From the NCBI GenBank assembly GCA_902779075.1, contig CACZAK010000002.1, positions 16,982 through 80,981 on the forward strand: a DNA stretch of 64,000 nucleotides, read 5' to 3'. This document shows, piece by piece, positions 8,461 to 17,352 of this stretch. Origin of the DNA: an uncultured bacterium. Lineage in GTDB: Bacteria; Verrucomicrobiota; Kiritimatiellia; RFP12; UBA1067. Under the pieces are notes generated by a model that saw nothing but the letters and a program-made list of their open reading frames with translations, was not told the origin of the DNA and did not search any database. Each line of letters starts with the position of its first letter. Positions within the stretch are counted from its first letter, which is position 1. A program made the translations under genes and the position numbers.

Positions 8461-9389
8461 CAAACGAAGTAGTTGAAGCAGCGGCAAACACGACCAACGC
8501 GCTCACGTGCGCCGCACAGACGGCAGGTGCAAAGCTTGTCGATACCGTGAGCCGGCAGGCGGCGGAGGGCCAGGCGGCCTTTAAGCAGGCGACGACATGG
8601 CTGACCGAGAACGGTCTTGACCTGGCCGTCAACCTGCTTTCAGCCGTGCTGATACTGTTCGTCGGCGGGCTCGTCGTGAAAGGCATCGTCGCGGCGGTGC
8701 GGAAATCCCTCTCAAAGGCAAAGCGCGTGGACGAGCTTCTGCGCACGTTCATCTGCAGCGTCGTCTCGAAGACGTGCTGGGCTATCCTGTTCGTCGTAGC
8801 GCTGGGACGTCTCGGGGTGGACGTGGGGCCGCTCGTGGCGAGCCTCGGCGTGACCGGCGTCGTGCTGGGCTTCGCGTTCAAGGAATCGCTCGGCAGCCTC
8901 GCAAGCGGACTCATGATCGCGCTCAACCACCCGTTCAAGGTGGGCGACTACATCATCGCCGGCGGCGTGGAGGGTTCCGTAATTGAACTCAACATGATGG
9001 CAACGGTACTTGCAACGGCGGACAACAAGAAAATCACGGTGCCGAACGCATCCGTCTGGGGCAGCGCGATCACGAACTTCAGCGCCCTAGGCAAGCGCCG
9101 CGTGGACACCGTCGTGGCCGTCGCATACGGCACCGACCTCACGAAAGCCGTGTCTGCGGCACGTGCGGCTCTCGCGAAGGTTCCCGGCGTGCTGCCTGAC
9201 CCCGAACCGACCGTGGCCGTCGGATCGCTCGGCGAATCCTCCGTGACGATCAACGTGCGCCCATGGGCGGCGTGCGCGGACTACTGGACCGTGTTCTCCG
9301 GCGCCCAGCAGGCGGTCAAGGAGGCGTTCGAGCGCGAGGGCATCTCGATTCCGTTCCCGCAGCTCAGCGTACACATGGCCAATTCGTAA
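8457..9389 (+). CDS. mscS: MscS-family small-conductance mechanosensitive channel
   Basis: 310 residues, close to the size of E. coli MscS. A hydrophilic N-terminal stretch is followed by transmembrane segments at about 60-85 and 95-120. Then comes the Gly/Ala-rich pore helix region VASLGVTGVVLGFAFKESL, and next LMIALNHPFKVGDYI, the characteristic start of the beta domain. KITVPNASVWGSAITNFS matches the conserved cytoplasmic beta motif. The start codon overlaps the ligase stop (ATGA), with AAAGGAG 9 nt upstream, so the two genes are translationally coupled. The channel would open on hypo-osmotic shock; why it is paired with an acyl ligase is unclear. The gene ends 3 nt from the convergent glycosyltransferase gene. 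Confidence 0.9.
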   Translation: MTNEVVEAAANTTNALTCAAQTAGAKLVDTVSRQAAEGQAAFKQATTWLTENGLDLAVNLLSAVLILFVGGLVVKGIVAAVRKSLSKAKRVDELLRTFICSVVSKTCWAILFVVALGRLGVDVGPLVASLGVTGVVLGFAFKESLGSLASGLMIALNHPFKVGDYIIAGGVEGSVIELNMMATVLATADNKKITVPNASVWGSAITNFSALGKRRVDTVVAVAYGTDLTKAVSAARAALAKVPGVLPDPEPTVAVGSLGESSVTINVRPWAACADYWTVFSGAQQAVKEAFEREGISIPFPQLSVHMANS

Positions 9390-9392
9390 GGC

Positions 9393-10427
9393 TCACTGTC
9401 CGTCAAGAACAGCCTTCATACTCCGACTGAAAACTGCCGGAGCGAAGCGTGCGGCCTGAGCACGGCAGCGTTCGGGAGCCCATGTGCGGCTCTCGAACTC
9501 TTCTATGGCGGCACAGAGCGAATCAACCGTCTGCTCCGAGAAGAAAAGTCCCGTCTCGCCGGATAATACCGTCTCGCGCGCCCCGCCCACGCCGTATGCG
9601 ATGACAGGCGTTCCGGCGGCCTGGGCCTCGACGGGCACGATTCCGAAATCCTCCATGCCGGGGAAAAGCAGCGCCCGTGCTCCCGCGTATGCCGCGCGCA
9701 TGTCCTCGCGCGTGAATTCCCCGCCGCCAGCCACGACGAGGCGTCTGCCAAGCCGCGCGCAGGCCGCGCGGGCGAGGTCTAGCCGCTTGTACTTCACGGG
9801 CGCGCCGGCGAACAGGTAGTAGTCGCCGGGGTTCTGATCGCAGTCGCCGAAGAACTCCACGTCCACGGGAGGATAGACGACCGTAGAATCACGGCCGTAG
9901 ATGCGCTTTATCCGATCCGCGACGAACGCGCTGTTGGCGACAAACGTATCTACCGATTCTGCGCTCTTTAAATCCTCGCGTCTGAGGTACGGCGTGAAGA
10001 GACGCATTGCAAGCTTCCCCAACGGACCTGCGTCGCGGTAGTACTCGTCGTGCAGATCCCAAAGATAGCGCATGGGCGTGTGGCAGTAGCAGATATGTCG
10101 CGCGCCCTTCGGCTTACGTATACCCTTGATCGGCCCAGACTCGCTGGAAACGATGAGATCGTATCCGTCGAGCGCGATCCTGCGCGTCGCAAGTGGCATG
10201 AACGGCAGATACGCCTGCGGTTTCCGTCGGCCAAGCGGCAAACGCGCGATGAACGTCTCCCGAACGCGATGCCCTTCCCACACGCCATCCTCGCCAGACG
10301 TGCGCATTTTTCGACCGAACGCATGCGTATAGATGTCGGCGTCCGGCAACAGACGCCCAAGTGCGGACAAGACCTGCTCGCCCCCGCGACGGTTGGTCAA
10401 CCAGTAATGCAGCAACGCCGTCTTCAT
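9393..10427 (-). CDS. GT4-type glycosyltransferase
   Basis: 344-residue GT-B glycosyltransferase. The N-terminus (ALLHYWLTNRRGGEQVLSAL) carries the Gly-rich acceptor-side loop. The C-terminal half holds the family retaining motif EDFGIVPVE within LFPGMEDFGIVPVEAQAAG, an E-x7-E pair that binds the nucleotide sugar. It resembles WbaZ-like mannosyltransferases, but the donor cannot be read from sequence. ATG at 10427 shares one base with the stop of the upstream gene (TGATG) and has GGAGG about 8 nt before it, so I preferred it over the TTG one codon earlier. It is the last gene of the polysaccharide cluster; no terminator hairpin is visible before the convergent mscS gene. Confidence 0.85.
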   Translation of the reverse strand: MKTALLHYWLTNRRGGEQVLSALGRLLPDADIYTHAFGRKMRTSGEDGVWEGHRVRETFIARLPLGRRKPQAYLPFMPLATRRIALDGYDLIVSSESGPIKGIRKPKGARHICYCHTPMRYLWDLHDEYYRDAGPLGKLAMRLFTPYLRREDLKSAESVDTFVANSAFVADRIKRIYGRDSTVVYPPVDVEFFGDCDQNPGDYYLFAGAPVKYKRLDLARAACARLGRRLVVAGGGEFTREDMRAAYAGARALLFPGMEDFGIVPVEAQAAGTPVIAYGVGGARETVLSGETGLFFSEQTVDSLCAAIEEFESRTWAPERCRAQAARFAPAVFSRSMKAVLDGQ

Positions 10428-11344
10428 CAAACGCCCTCCTCCATCAACGCGGCAAGCCCTTCCACGTCCTCGACCTTGAAAAGCTGGGCGGCGACGTAGT
10501 CCTTCAGGACGTCACGGTTGCCGGGGCAGTCGCTGGCAATGACGGCGCGGCCGCGCGCAACCGCCTCGAGAAGGAGATACGGCATTCCCTCCCAACGGCT
10601 CGGCGCAACAAGTTTTTCACCGCACAACATGTAGACGCCGGCGTCTGGGATTTCCCCGGCGAACTCAACGAGGTCAGAGATTCCAGACGCCTCCGCAAAA
10701 CGCTTCATCGAGTCCAGCATCTGACCACCGCCGATGAGAAGCGTCCGCCGCCTGCTCGCCCGCAGGCGGTCCTGAACGCGGGAAATGGCCTGAAGCAGGA
10801 TGTCCTGTCCCTTCTGAAAGTCAAAACGCGCAATGCAGACGAACGCGAACTCGCCGATAGTATAGCGAAGTACTCCTTCTGGTTGCCGCAACTCCACTGC
10901 GCGAACCGAATTCGGCTCAATGACGACTGGAAGCGCGGAACCGTAGAGCCGCTGTATATCCGCCGCGTCCGTTTCCGTGAGCGCGATCAATTCGTCGCAT
11001 CTGCGGTAGAGCCAGCGTTCCAGGGAAAGACGAAGCGCACGCCGAATGCGGTTGTCGAAAGTCTTTGGCAGGAAATCGTATTTGCGGAGATGGATTCCGT
11101 GGACGGTGAAGATCACCTTGCCATTGGGCCTTGAGAACGGATTGCGGAAAAGCTGGACGAGTGCCTTCAGGTGATTAGCGTGAATCACGTCCGCGCTCCA
11201 TGCGTTCATATTCGCGGCAGTGCATTCGCCGCGGCACGAGAAGAACACGCGAGACTCGTCTTGCGGATGCGCGGCCATCTGGCGGCGGATGTACTCCATG
11301 CCGCCGCCTACGGAATCCCGGTCAATCAAATAGGCACGCCGCAC
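10427..11344 (-). CDS. GT4/GT1-type glycosyltransferase
   Basis: 305-residue GT-B enzyme, short for the family because the N-terminal domain is compact. It has VIHANHLKAL and FTVHGIHLR in the N-terminal domain. The C-terminal donor-binding motif is APSRWEGMPYLLLEAVARG, with the E-x7-E pair. The start is GTG at 11344, preceded by GGGAG, and it overlaps the preceding GT2 gene by 23 nt. The cytoplasmic glycosyltransferase role in assembling the repeat unit is inferred from context. Confidence 0.8.
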   Translation of the reverse strand: MRRAYLIDRDSVGGGMEYIRRQMAAHPQDESRVFFSCRGECTAANMNAWSADVIHANHLKALVQLFRNPFSRPNGKVIFTVHGIHLRKYDFLPKTFDNRIRRALRLSLERWLYRRCDELIALTETDAADIQRLYGSALPVVIEPNSVRAVELRQPEGVLRYTIGEFAFVCIARFDFQKGQDILLQAISRVQDRLRASRRRTLLIGGGQMLDSMKRFAEASGISDLVEFAGEIPDAGVYMLCGEKLVAPSRWEGMPYLLLEAVARGRAVIASDCPGNRDVLKDYVAAQLFKVEDVEGLAALMEEGV

Positions 11345-12119
11345 AGGCCAGAGCTCCCTTCTTGAGAAGTCCGTGACGCGGATCGGACAGCAGGCCGCCA
11401 GTCATCCGCGCCCTCAGCACCCTCCAAAGCTTTCTGTCGAAAAGACGATGCCTGATCCACAGCAGCAGTACGTCACGAGTGACGCGGTCGTGGAAATCCG
11501 CGTACTTTGGTTCCGGCATCGCAGAGCGGAGGATTTCCCCTACGCGCGCGAGGTCTTCAACGCGCTTCCGCCCGTCCTGGACGTGCGTAACGGAAGCACC
11601 GTTCTCGCAATAGTGGTAGAACGCCTTGTCCATGACGGCGACGCGGCGCGCCTTGCGCAGAGCCTGAGCCGTCACCATCAGGTCTTCGCCTAACGAAACG
11701 GACAAATCAACAGAAATATCCTCCAAAAGCTCACGCCTAAACAACTTGTTCACAAGCGCATTGTAGGTATCGCTAGGCCCATTTGAGTCGAACGGCTTGC
11801 GGATAGACTTGCCGCCTGCACCGTCACGGACAAGTCCGCAGCAAACGCAGTCCGCCGATTCCCGTCGTGCGGCTTCCATCATTTCCGCGATTGCGCCCGG
11901 TTCAATCCAATCGTCCGCATCGCAAAAGGTAATCCACTCGCCCGTTGCCTTTTCAAGTCCTGCACGGCGGGCGGCGGGAAGAGTTTGCGGACCATCGGCA
12001 GGCGGCGCGACAACAACAGGTTCAACCGAGCCATACGTCTGGGCCGCTATCGACTTGAGCGCCCGCCCAAGCAACGGCGTTTCACCCCAGGCTGGAATGA
12101 TGACGGAACAGCGCGGCAT
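11322..12119 (-). CDS. GT2 family glycosyltransferase
   Basis: 265-residue GT-A transferase. CSVIIPAWGETPLLGRALKS begins the nucleotide-binding fold and FCDADDWIEPG contains the metal-binding D-x-D motif at about residues 67-77. There is a single domain and no membrane segment. It lies 21 nt after the Gfo/Idh gene and overlaps the next gene, consistent with one operon. The donor and acceptor are unknown. Confidence 0.85.
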   Translation of the reverse strand: MPRCSVIIPAWGETPLLGRALKSIAAQTYGSVEPVVVAPPADGPQTLPAARRAGLEKATGEWITFCDADDWIEPGAIAEMMEAARRESADCVCCGLVRDGAGGKSIRKPFDSNGPSDTYNALVNKLFRRELLEDISVDLSVSLGEDLMVTAQALRKARRVAVMDKAFYHYCENGASVTHVQDGRKRVEDLARVGEILRSAMPEPKYADFHDRVTRDVLLLWIRHRLFDRKLWRVLRARMTGGLLSDPRHGLLKKGALACAACLFD

Positions 12120-12140
12120 CAGTATTGCTTTAATTGGCGT

Positions 12141-13151
12141 TCACGACATGCCGCTCTGCTTTTTAAACTCCTCAACCAGCCGTTCCTGCCGCAACAAATT
12201 TTCATAATTGCCATTACGCACTTCATCATCCACTACGCAAGCCCCAAAATGCCGGATCGATCCAAGGAATGCGTCATCAACAGGCAGCTTACCCTCCGTA
12301 AACTCCTGGTTCTTCTTTATTGTATAGCTTGGTTCATACCCACTCGGGGCGGTCAAAATGCGCCCCGTGGTCAAGGTGCCTTTGCTACCCCAGATCTCCA
12401 AATCGCATTTGTAGTCATTATCCATGCCAAAAGCCACCTGTGCCACAGCGCCCTTTCCGTCTTCCAACGTCGCGGAGCCGTACATGTCAACTTCAAATCC
12501 ACCCACATAACCAGCGGACGCAGCCCTTAACCGGACATCACCGCAAAGGAGCTCTGAAGCCAACTTCATGGTATAGCCTCCTGCATCCAGCAACGCACCT
12601 CCACCGAGAGCTTTATTGTAACGGAAGTCGCGGGCATCACGGCGAGGGAACCCAAAACTGACGCGATAAAGACGTACGTCCCCGATTTCACCGCTCTTCA
12701 CGATCTTGTCGATGGCAGCCATTTGCTTATGAAACACGAACATATAATTCTCATGCAAAGCCAATTTTTTTTCAGCGGCCAAGGACACCAATGCCTGAGT
12801 ATCCGCAAAGCAGGTGGTCGATGGTTTCTCCACCAGCACATGCTTACCATTTTCCAACGCCATCTTTGCCCATTTGAAATGCAATGCCGGCGGCAGCGGA
12901 ACATAGAGGGCGTCAATCTCGTCTGAACGAATTAGGGCACCATATCCCTCAAAAATCTTCCCGCCGTGGTTTTCGACAAAGGCCTGGGCCTTTTCCCTTT
13001 CTTTGACAAGAATCTCATTTGAAGCACCGACAAACTCTTCCCGAGTGGCGACAGCCACGCCAACATATTGAAAGTCCGCAGCCTTTTTCAGAGACGGCAA
13101 GAACCGGCGAAAGGCTATTTCCGACGGGCAGATGATTCCTATCCTAATCAT
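12141..13151 (-). CDS. Gfo/Idh/MocA-type NAD(P) oxidoreductase, probable NDP-sugar 3-ketoreductase
   Basis: 336-residue oxidoreductase with an N-terminal Rossmann domain and the family signature KHVLVEKPSTTCFADT (about 91-107) carrying the EKP catalytic lysine. The C-terminal Gfo/Idh domain includes GGGALLDAGGYTMKLA. Members in dideoxysugar pathways (TylC1, KijD10 type) reduce the 3-keto group left by the 2,3-dehydratase. The 2,3-dehydratase and a sugar aminotransferase are the two genes upstream, so that role is the best inference. AGGAGG about 9 nt upstream supports the ATG. Confidence 0.8.
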   Translation of the reverse strand: MIRIGIICPSEIAFRRFLPSLKKAADFQYVGVAVATREEFVGASNEILVKEREKAQAFVENHGGKIFEGYGALIRSDEIDALYVPLPPALHFKWAKMALENGKHVLVEKPSTTCFADTQALVSLAAEKKLALHENYMFVFHKQMAAIDKIVKSGEIGDVRLYRVSFGFPRRDARDFRYNKALGGGALLDAGGYTMKLASELLCGDVRLRAASAGYVGGFEVDMYGSATLEDGKGAVAQVAFGMDNDYKCDLEIWGSKGTLTTGRILTAPSGYEPSYTIKKNQEFTEGKLPVDDAFLGSIRHFGACVVDDEVRNGNYENLLRQERLVEEFKKQSGMS

Positions 13152-13162
13152 TTTTGGCCTCC

Positions 13163-14308
13163 TTAGAAACCGTACATCTCCACCAGCACCTTCTTCATGT
13201 TTTCAACGGTATAGTCACACCCCTCATCGGCAAGGCTGGTGTAGAACGGCAAACGGACGATGCGACTCGCCAGATCCTCGGTGACGGGCAGGCTCTCCGG
13301 CTTGTATCCAAGCCTCAATCCGTAGGGCGAAGAGTGCAGCGGCAAATAACCGATATACACGTATATCTCCTTCTCCTTGAGCCGGCCCATGAAGTTCATC
13401 TTGTCCTTCTCCGACGGGAAGACGACCCAATATGCATGGTGATTCAGCTGTACGTACTCCTTGGGCTGGAAGACGCCGACGATTCCCTTCTCAACATACG
13501 GGGCGAACAACTTGCCATACGCTTCGGTCAACTTTGCACGTTTAGCCTTGATTTCCTCTTCGTGTTCCAGTTGCGCGCAGAGCATTGCCGCCAGAACATC
13601 CGAGAGCAGGTAGCTGGAGCCCTTATCAACCCAACTGTACTTGTTTTTCTGCCCATTTATGACCAAGCTGCGATCAGTTCCCTTCTCCTGGAGGAAGGTG
13701 GCCCGCTGGCGCCATTCAGGAACGTTATTCAGCAGCAATCCCCCCTCGCCGGCGCTGTAGTTCTTTGTCTCATGGAAAGAGAAGGCGGCAATGTGCGCTT
13801 TCTTGCCCGACGGAACACCTTTATAGAAGCTGCCGTACGACTGTGCGCAGTCCTGAAAGACAATCAAGTCATGCCTGTCCGCAATCTCCCTAATTTCGTC
13901 AATGTCGCACGGCACACCGGCATAGTCGATAGGCATAATCATCTTGGTCTTCGGTGTGATCAAAGCCTCTATCTTGGTGTAGTCAATGTTCATGGTCTTG
14001 GGATCGACCTCACAGAACACCGGGAAACCGCCAAAGAGCACAACGGCATTTACCGTAGAACTGAAAGTGTAGGACGGCAAAATCACTTCCTCGCCAGGTT
14101 TCAGATCGGCCAACACCACGCCCATCTCCAGTGCGGCCGTACCGGAAGGACAGAGGAAGGCGCTGTCGTAGCCATACTTCTCCTTCATCATTGCAAGTAT
14201 CTTCTTGCAATAGGCGTGGTTGCCGCACACCTGCCCGCTCCGCAGAGCATCCAGCATGTACTTCTCTTCATCACCAGTCAGGTAGGTCTTGTTAAATGGA
14301 ATCTTCAT
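13163..14308 (-). CDS. rffA: RffA/WecE-like dTDP-4-keto-6-deoxyhexose aminotransferase
   Basis: 381-residue PLP enzyme of the DegT/DnrJ/EryC1 family, nearly the length of E. coli RffA (376). The PLP lysine is in SFHETKNYSAGEGG at about residue 181, and this stretch is characteristic of the RffA/WecE branch. Other family features are CPSGTAALEMG (about 53-63), ILPSYTFSSTVNAV and FQDCAQSYGS. The expected reaction is transfer of an amino group from glutamate to C4 of a dTDP-4-keto-6-deoxy sugar. With a 2,3-dehydratase immediately upstream the real substrate may be a 2-deoxy derivative. The gap to the next gene is 11 nt. Gene symbol by family resemblance, not proven orthology. Confidence 0.85.
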   Translation of the reverse strand: MKIPFNKTYLTGDEEKYMLDALRSGQVCGNHAYCKKILAMMKEKYGYDSAFLCPSGTAALEMGVVLADLKPGEEVILPSYTFSSTVNAVVLFGGFPVFCEVDPKTMNIDYTKIEALITPKTKMIMPIDYAGVPCDIDEIREIADRHDLIVFQDCAQSYGSFYKGVPSGKKAHIAAFSFHETKNYSAGEGGLLLNNVPEWRQRATFLQEKGTDRSLVINGQKNKYSWVDKGSSYLLSDVLAAMLCAQLEHEEEIKAKRAKLTEAYGKLFAPYVEKGIVGVFQPKEYVQLNHHAYWVVFPSEKDKMNFMGRLKEKEIYVYIGYLPLHSSPYGLRLGYKPESLPVTEDLASRIVRLPFYTSLADEGCDYTVENMKKVLVEMYGF

Positions 14309-14329
14309 GACGATAGAACTTTCTCTTTT

Positions 14330-15697
14330 TCACTTGTAATTCAATGCCGAAATCAGGCTCCTTGCCTGAATGTTCAGGTAATTGTTAAATCTCAGGAAAT
14401 TGTAGATCTGACGCAGAGTCATCCAGGTGTATCGAGGAGGGAGTTCCAACGGGAAGCCCTCATCGGCCTCCACCATCATGTTGCGGTTCTGTTCATGGTA
14501 GAAACGACCGCCCTCCTCGCTCTGCAAGGTATCGAAAAGCACCTGGTCCTTCCGTGCGTTTACCACATAATCATAGAACTCTGGCCTTTGATCGCCCACT
14601 TTGCCAGTTAGACATTGTACCGTAGGGGCCAGCTCAATCACGTCAAAATTGCCGCATTCCAACTTGGCTTGGACAAGGAAGTGATAGATGCCGTTAATCC
14701 GCTTGACGATAAAGGCGCACAGGCCCTGTTGCATAGGCTGCACCAGTGGCTGGCTCCACGTGGCGACCTCTCTATTTGATATGGTCACGTTCACGCCTAT
14801 TATCTTAAAATACAGTCCGTCGTCACGCACAATTTCCCTGTCGGTCTTCTTCCACCCCGGCATATCCAACACAGAGCAAGGCGATACGAAGAGGTCGTAC
14901 TTAGCCTTCAAGGATGTAAGCCAACTCAGATGGTCTCGCGAACTGATGTAGCTATGGTTGGTAGTGGATGAAAGGATCAACCCCTTTCCAAATTCCGACA
15001 TGCCGGTCAACCCGTCAAATGGCGTCACGTAGTCACTGATGCTCAGCCCGGACAATACAGTCCGAGTATCCATATTGACCATATTGTCTTCACGCATCAG
15101 CTCCTTTATCTGGCCCAATGTCATCCAGCGGAAATCCTCCAGCACGGGGACGTCTTCATCTACCTTGATGATGATGTTACGATTGCGCTTACGCAGGAAA
15201 CGCGCCCCTTGCTCGCTCTGCAATTGATCGAGGATGATGTTCTCAGGCTTGGCATTCACGAAATATTCAAGATAGTTGGGCTTCTTCCCCGAATGTACTT
15301 GCGAGTAGTTGCTCTTGGTGGCTTGGAGCGTTGGGCTTATCTGCACGCAGTTCGTGTTGCCCGGCTCTATCTTGGCCTGCATCAAGCAGTACAGCACGCC
15401 ATTGATCACCTTGGTCAGGATGCCAAGATACCCAACTTCTGGCTGGTCGATGATCGGTTGCCGCCAGTGACTGTTCGTCCCATAGTCCGTCCTCACGTCG
15501 ATGCCCACGATCGAGAAGAACTTTCCGGAATCATGGCGAATGCTGCCATCCCCGTCACTGTGCCACATTTTCATCTCGGCAAAGGGGATTTGCTCCACGT
15601 TCACCGTCACGTCCCTGTTGCGACGTTTAATCCACTCCCTTAACTCATTCGTAGAGTTAAAAGGGTTGTCCTTAGTAAGAAGCGACTTAATGATCAT
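14330..15697 (-). CDS. NDP-hexose 2,3-dehydratase
   Basis: 455-residue protein made of two homologous halves, as in the NDP-hexose 2,3-dehydratase family (TylX3/KijB type). The first half carries KFFSIVGIDVRTDYG and LYCLMQAKIEPGN. The second repeats the pattern with YFKIIGVNVTISNREV and YHFLVQAKLECGN. The enzyme removes the 2-OH of a dTDP-4-keto-6-deoxyhexose, the committed step to 2,6-dideoxysugars. It is best known from antibiotic clusters of actinomycetes. Its position just before an aminotransferase and a Gfo/Idh reductase defines a 4-amino-2,4,6-trideoxyhexose route. AAGGGA about 8 nt upstream supports the start. Confidence 0.85.
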   Translation of the reverse strand: MIIKSLLTKDNPFNSTNELREWIKRRNRDVTVNVEQIPFAEMKMWHSDGDGSIRHDSGKFFSIVGIDVRTDYGTNSHWRQPIIDQPEVGYLGILTKVINGVLYCLMQAKIEPGNTNCVQISPTLQATKSNYSQVHSGKKPNYLEYFVNAKPENIILDQLQSEQGARFLRKRNRNIIIKVDEDVPVLEDFRWMTLGQIKELMREDNMVNMDTRTVLSGLSISDYVTPFDGLTGMSEFGKGLILSSTTNHSYISSRDHLSWLTSLKAKYDLFVSPCSVLDMPGWKKTDREIVRDDGLYFKIIGVNVTISNREVATWSQPLVQPMQQGLCAFIVKRINGIYHFLVQAKLECGNFDVIELAPTVQCLTGKVGDQRPEFYDYVVNARKDQVLFDTLQSEEGGRFYHEQNRNMMVEADEGFPLELPPRYTWMTLRQIYNFLRFNNYLNIQARSLISALNYK

Positions 15698-15712
15698 ACC
15701 AGAGTTCCCTTT

Positions 15713-15781
15713 TTAGCGCATTATGTCCTTGGACTTTCGCCAACTTTCTGCATCCTCAACTTTGGCCATCCTCATTATCAT
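15713..15781 (-). other. 22-codon ORF, possible remnant of an acetyltransferase gene
   Basis: An open frame starts on the stop of the preceding membrane gene (ATGA overlap) and ends 15 nt before the 2,3-dehydratase. It would encode MIMRMAKVEDAESWRKSKD followed by IMR. The segment IMRMAKVEDAES looks like the first strand and turn of a GNAT acetyltransferase (pattern I-R-x-A-x-x-x-D-A-x), but the domain then stops. It could be a truncated gene, a tiny coupling peptide, or chance. Confidence 0.25.
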
Positions 15782-17352
15782 TTCTCCGCCTCCCTTCTTG
15801 AATGATTTTTCTCATAAATACTGATAGTCTCATCTTCATATATGTTTCGGTACTCGTTAAATTCCAATTTTGTCGTCTTATCGGTGATGATATATCTCGG
15901 ATTGCTTACAGGCTGGCCATTGAAAATGTTGTTCTGGCCAAGTCCCGCAGGAACCATACAATAAAAATTATATATTCTCCCATACAGGGCATAAGTGTTT
16001 TCCCAGTTGTCTGCGGTTTGAGATACTTGCATCTTATCAGAGAACACGGTCGAGTATCTTTCAAACATCTCATACCCTCCTCCATACCAGCTTTGAGGCC
16101 GCAACCTGAGCCAGGTACCCTCCCTAAGCATAGTAATAAAAGGCAAAAACTGCATGAACGCAATGCAAAACAAAATGCATGTAATCTTTGGCCACTCAAG
16201 CAAACAAACGATATACATACTGAACACAAGCGCCACATTCAACCCCCTGATATAGTTCCATGACGATTTTGTGGTATATAACGAAAGGAAGCCACCGATA
16301 AATATTAACAAGGCATACGCTATAAGAAGATCAAGAGGATGTATATCCTTGCGCTGCTTCAATTTCGCAGCGAGATTGAACAGCACGACTCCTAGCAAGA
16401 AGTAATAGGAAAGCAAAAAGCTTGAAATCCATCCAGCATCCCGCTTGGAATTATTAAGAATAAACGAAATATTTGCGCTTCTATAATTGTCAACCACTGT
16501 ATGCAAAAGCGTTTTGAAGAAGTCAAATATGTTTGATTGATTAAATAACCCCTGAAAGGTACCCGGATATGGAGCGGCGGTGTTCTGCAATACCAACATA
16601 CAACAAAAAGTTGCAAGGATAGGCATCAAAATGCAAAGTAAAATGGACATCAAGATGTGATACTTCTTCGGATTCCAATATTTGAGCAAGACATATCCGT
16701 AAACAGGAAATAAAAACGAAAACATAATATAACAGTTCGCAAAGAAAATCAAAGCAATTGGAGCTATCAAACCTAATACTAGGAGATACGATTTTCGTTT
16801 TCTGTTCTCTTCGTTCAGAAGAAAATAAAAAATACCTGAAAGCACGATAGCCATCGAGAATTTCGTGCATTCACTCATACTTGTGAACATATACTGTATG
16901 TTTACAAATAAAACACAGTTAAGAAGCGCAAGCCGTAAAGCAACTTTCCCTTTCGGTCGTGACAAGACAAAGAAAACGATATTGGCGAGTGTCATGTAAA
17001 ACACATTCATGAACAGGGGCGACCAATGATGCCAGCCAAATACTTTCCCGAAAAAAGCCATTGCGTAAATGATAGCACCTCCCCAGAAACCAAATGTTCC
17101 AATTGGCGCATGTGCTTCATTACATCCTACGAACCCCAATGGCCTACCATACTTCACAACAGCGTCAATTTGAGAATACCACCACACTTCATCGCTCCAT
17201 AGAGGCACCCAATGAAATGGATTCAAATGAAGAACAAAAATAACCGATAAAAAAATCAACAAAGGAACACAGCAAAACAGAAACCCTGACCAATTCTTCA
17301 CCCTAGTACATTTCGACAGGGAGAAAAAGATTGTCGCCATAACATTCTTCAT
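15778..17352 (-). CDS. Polytopic GT-C-type membrane glycosyltransferase, candidate
   Basis: 524-residue integral membrane protein with about 10-12 hydrophobic segments spread along its length and a soluble C-terminal tail of about 120 residues. The first periplasmic loop contains VPLWSDEVWWYSQ. An acidic pair just after the first membrane helix is the usual catalytic feature of PMT/ArnT-like (GT-C) enzymes that use polyprenyl-phosphate sugars. The DNA is visibly richer in A/T than its neighbours, with many AAA/ATA codons, which suggests separate acquisition. Its start overlaps the stop of the ArnC-like gene (ATGA), tying it to that enzyme. A flippase or polymerase (Wzy-like) is the alternative. 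Confidence 0.6.
   Translation of the reverse strand: MKNVMATIFFSLSKCTRVKNWSGFLFCCVPLLIFLSVIFVLHLNPFHWVPLWSDEVWWYSQIDAVVKYGRPLGFVGCNEAHAPIGTFGFWGGAIIYAMAFFGKVFGWHHWSPLFMNVFYMTLANIVFFVLSRPKGKVALRLALLNCVLFVNIQYMFTSMSECTKFSMAIVLSGIFYFLLNEENRKRKSYLLVLGLIAPIALIFFANCYIMFSFLFPVYGYVLLKYWNPKKYHILMSILLCILMPILATFCCMLVLQNTAAPYPGTFQGLFNQSNIFDFFKTLLHTVVDNYRSANISFILNNSKRDAGWISSFLLSYYFLLGVVLFNLAAKLKQRKDIHPLDLLIAYALLIFIGGFLSLYTTKSSWNYIRGLNVALVFSMYIVCLLEWPKITCILFCIAFMQFLPFITMLREGTWLRLRPQSWYGGGYEMFERYSTVFSDKMQVSQTADNWENTYALYGRIYNFYCMVPAGLGQNNIFNGQPVSNPRYIITDKTTKLEFNEYRNIYEDETISIYEKNHSRREAEK

Noticed and set aside
13154..14611. 485-codon plus-strand open frame
   Set aside because: It lies antisense to the RffA-like gene, which has all family motifs; the translated plus frame shows no domain and no ribosome-binding site.
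15693..15721. ATGCGC-17-TATGAT promoter-like sequence before the 2,3-dehydratase
   Set aside because: The -10 overlaps the ATG that has the good Shine-Dalgarno, so it would cut off the start codon.
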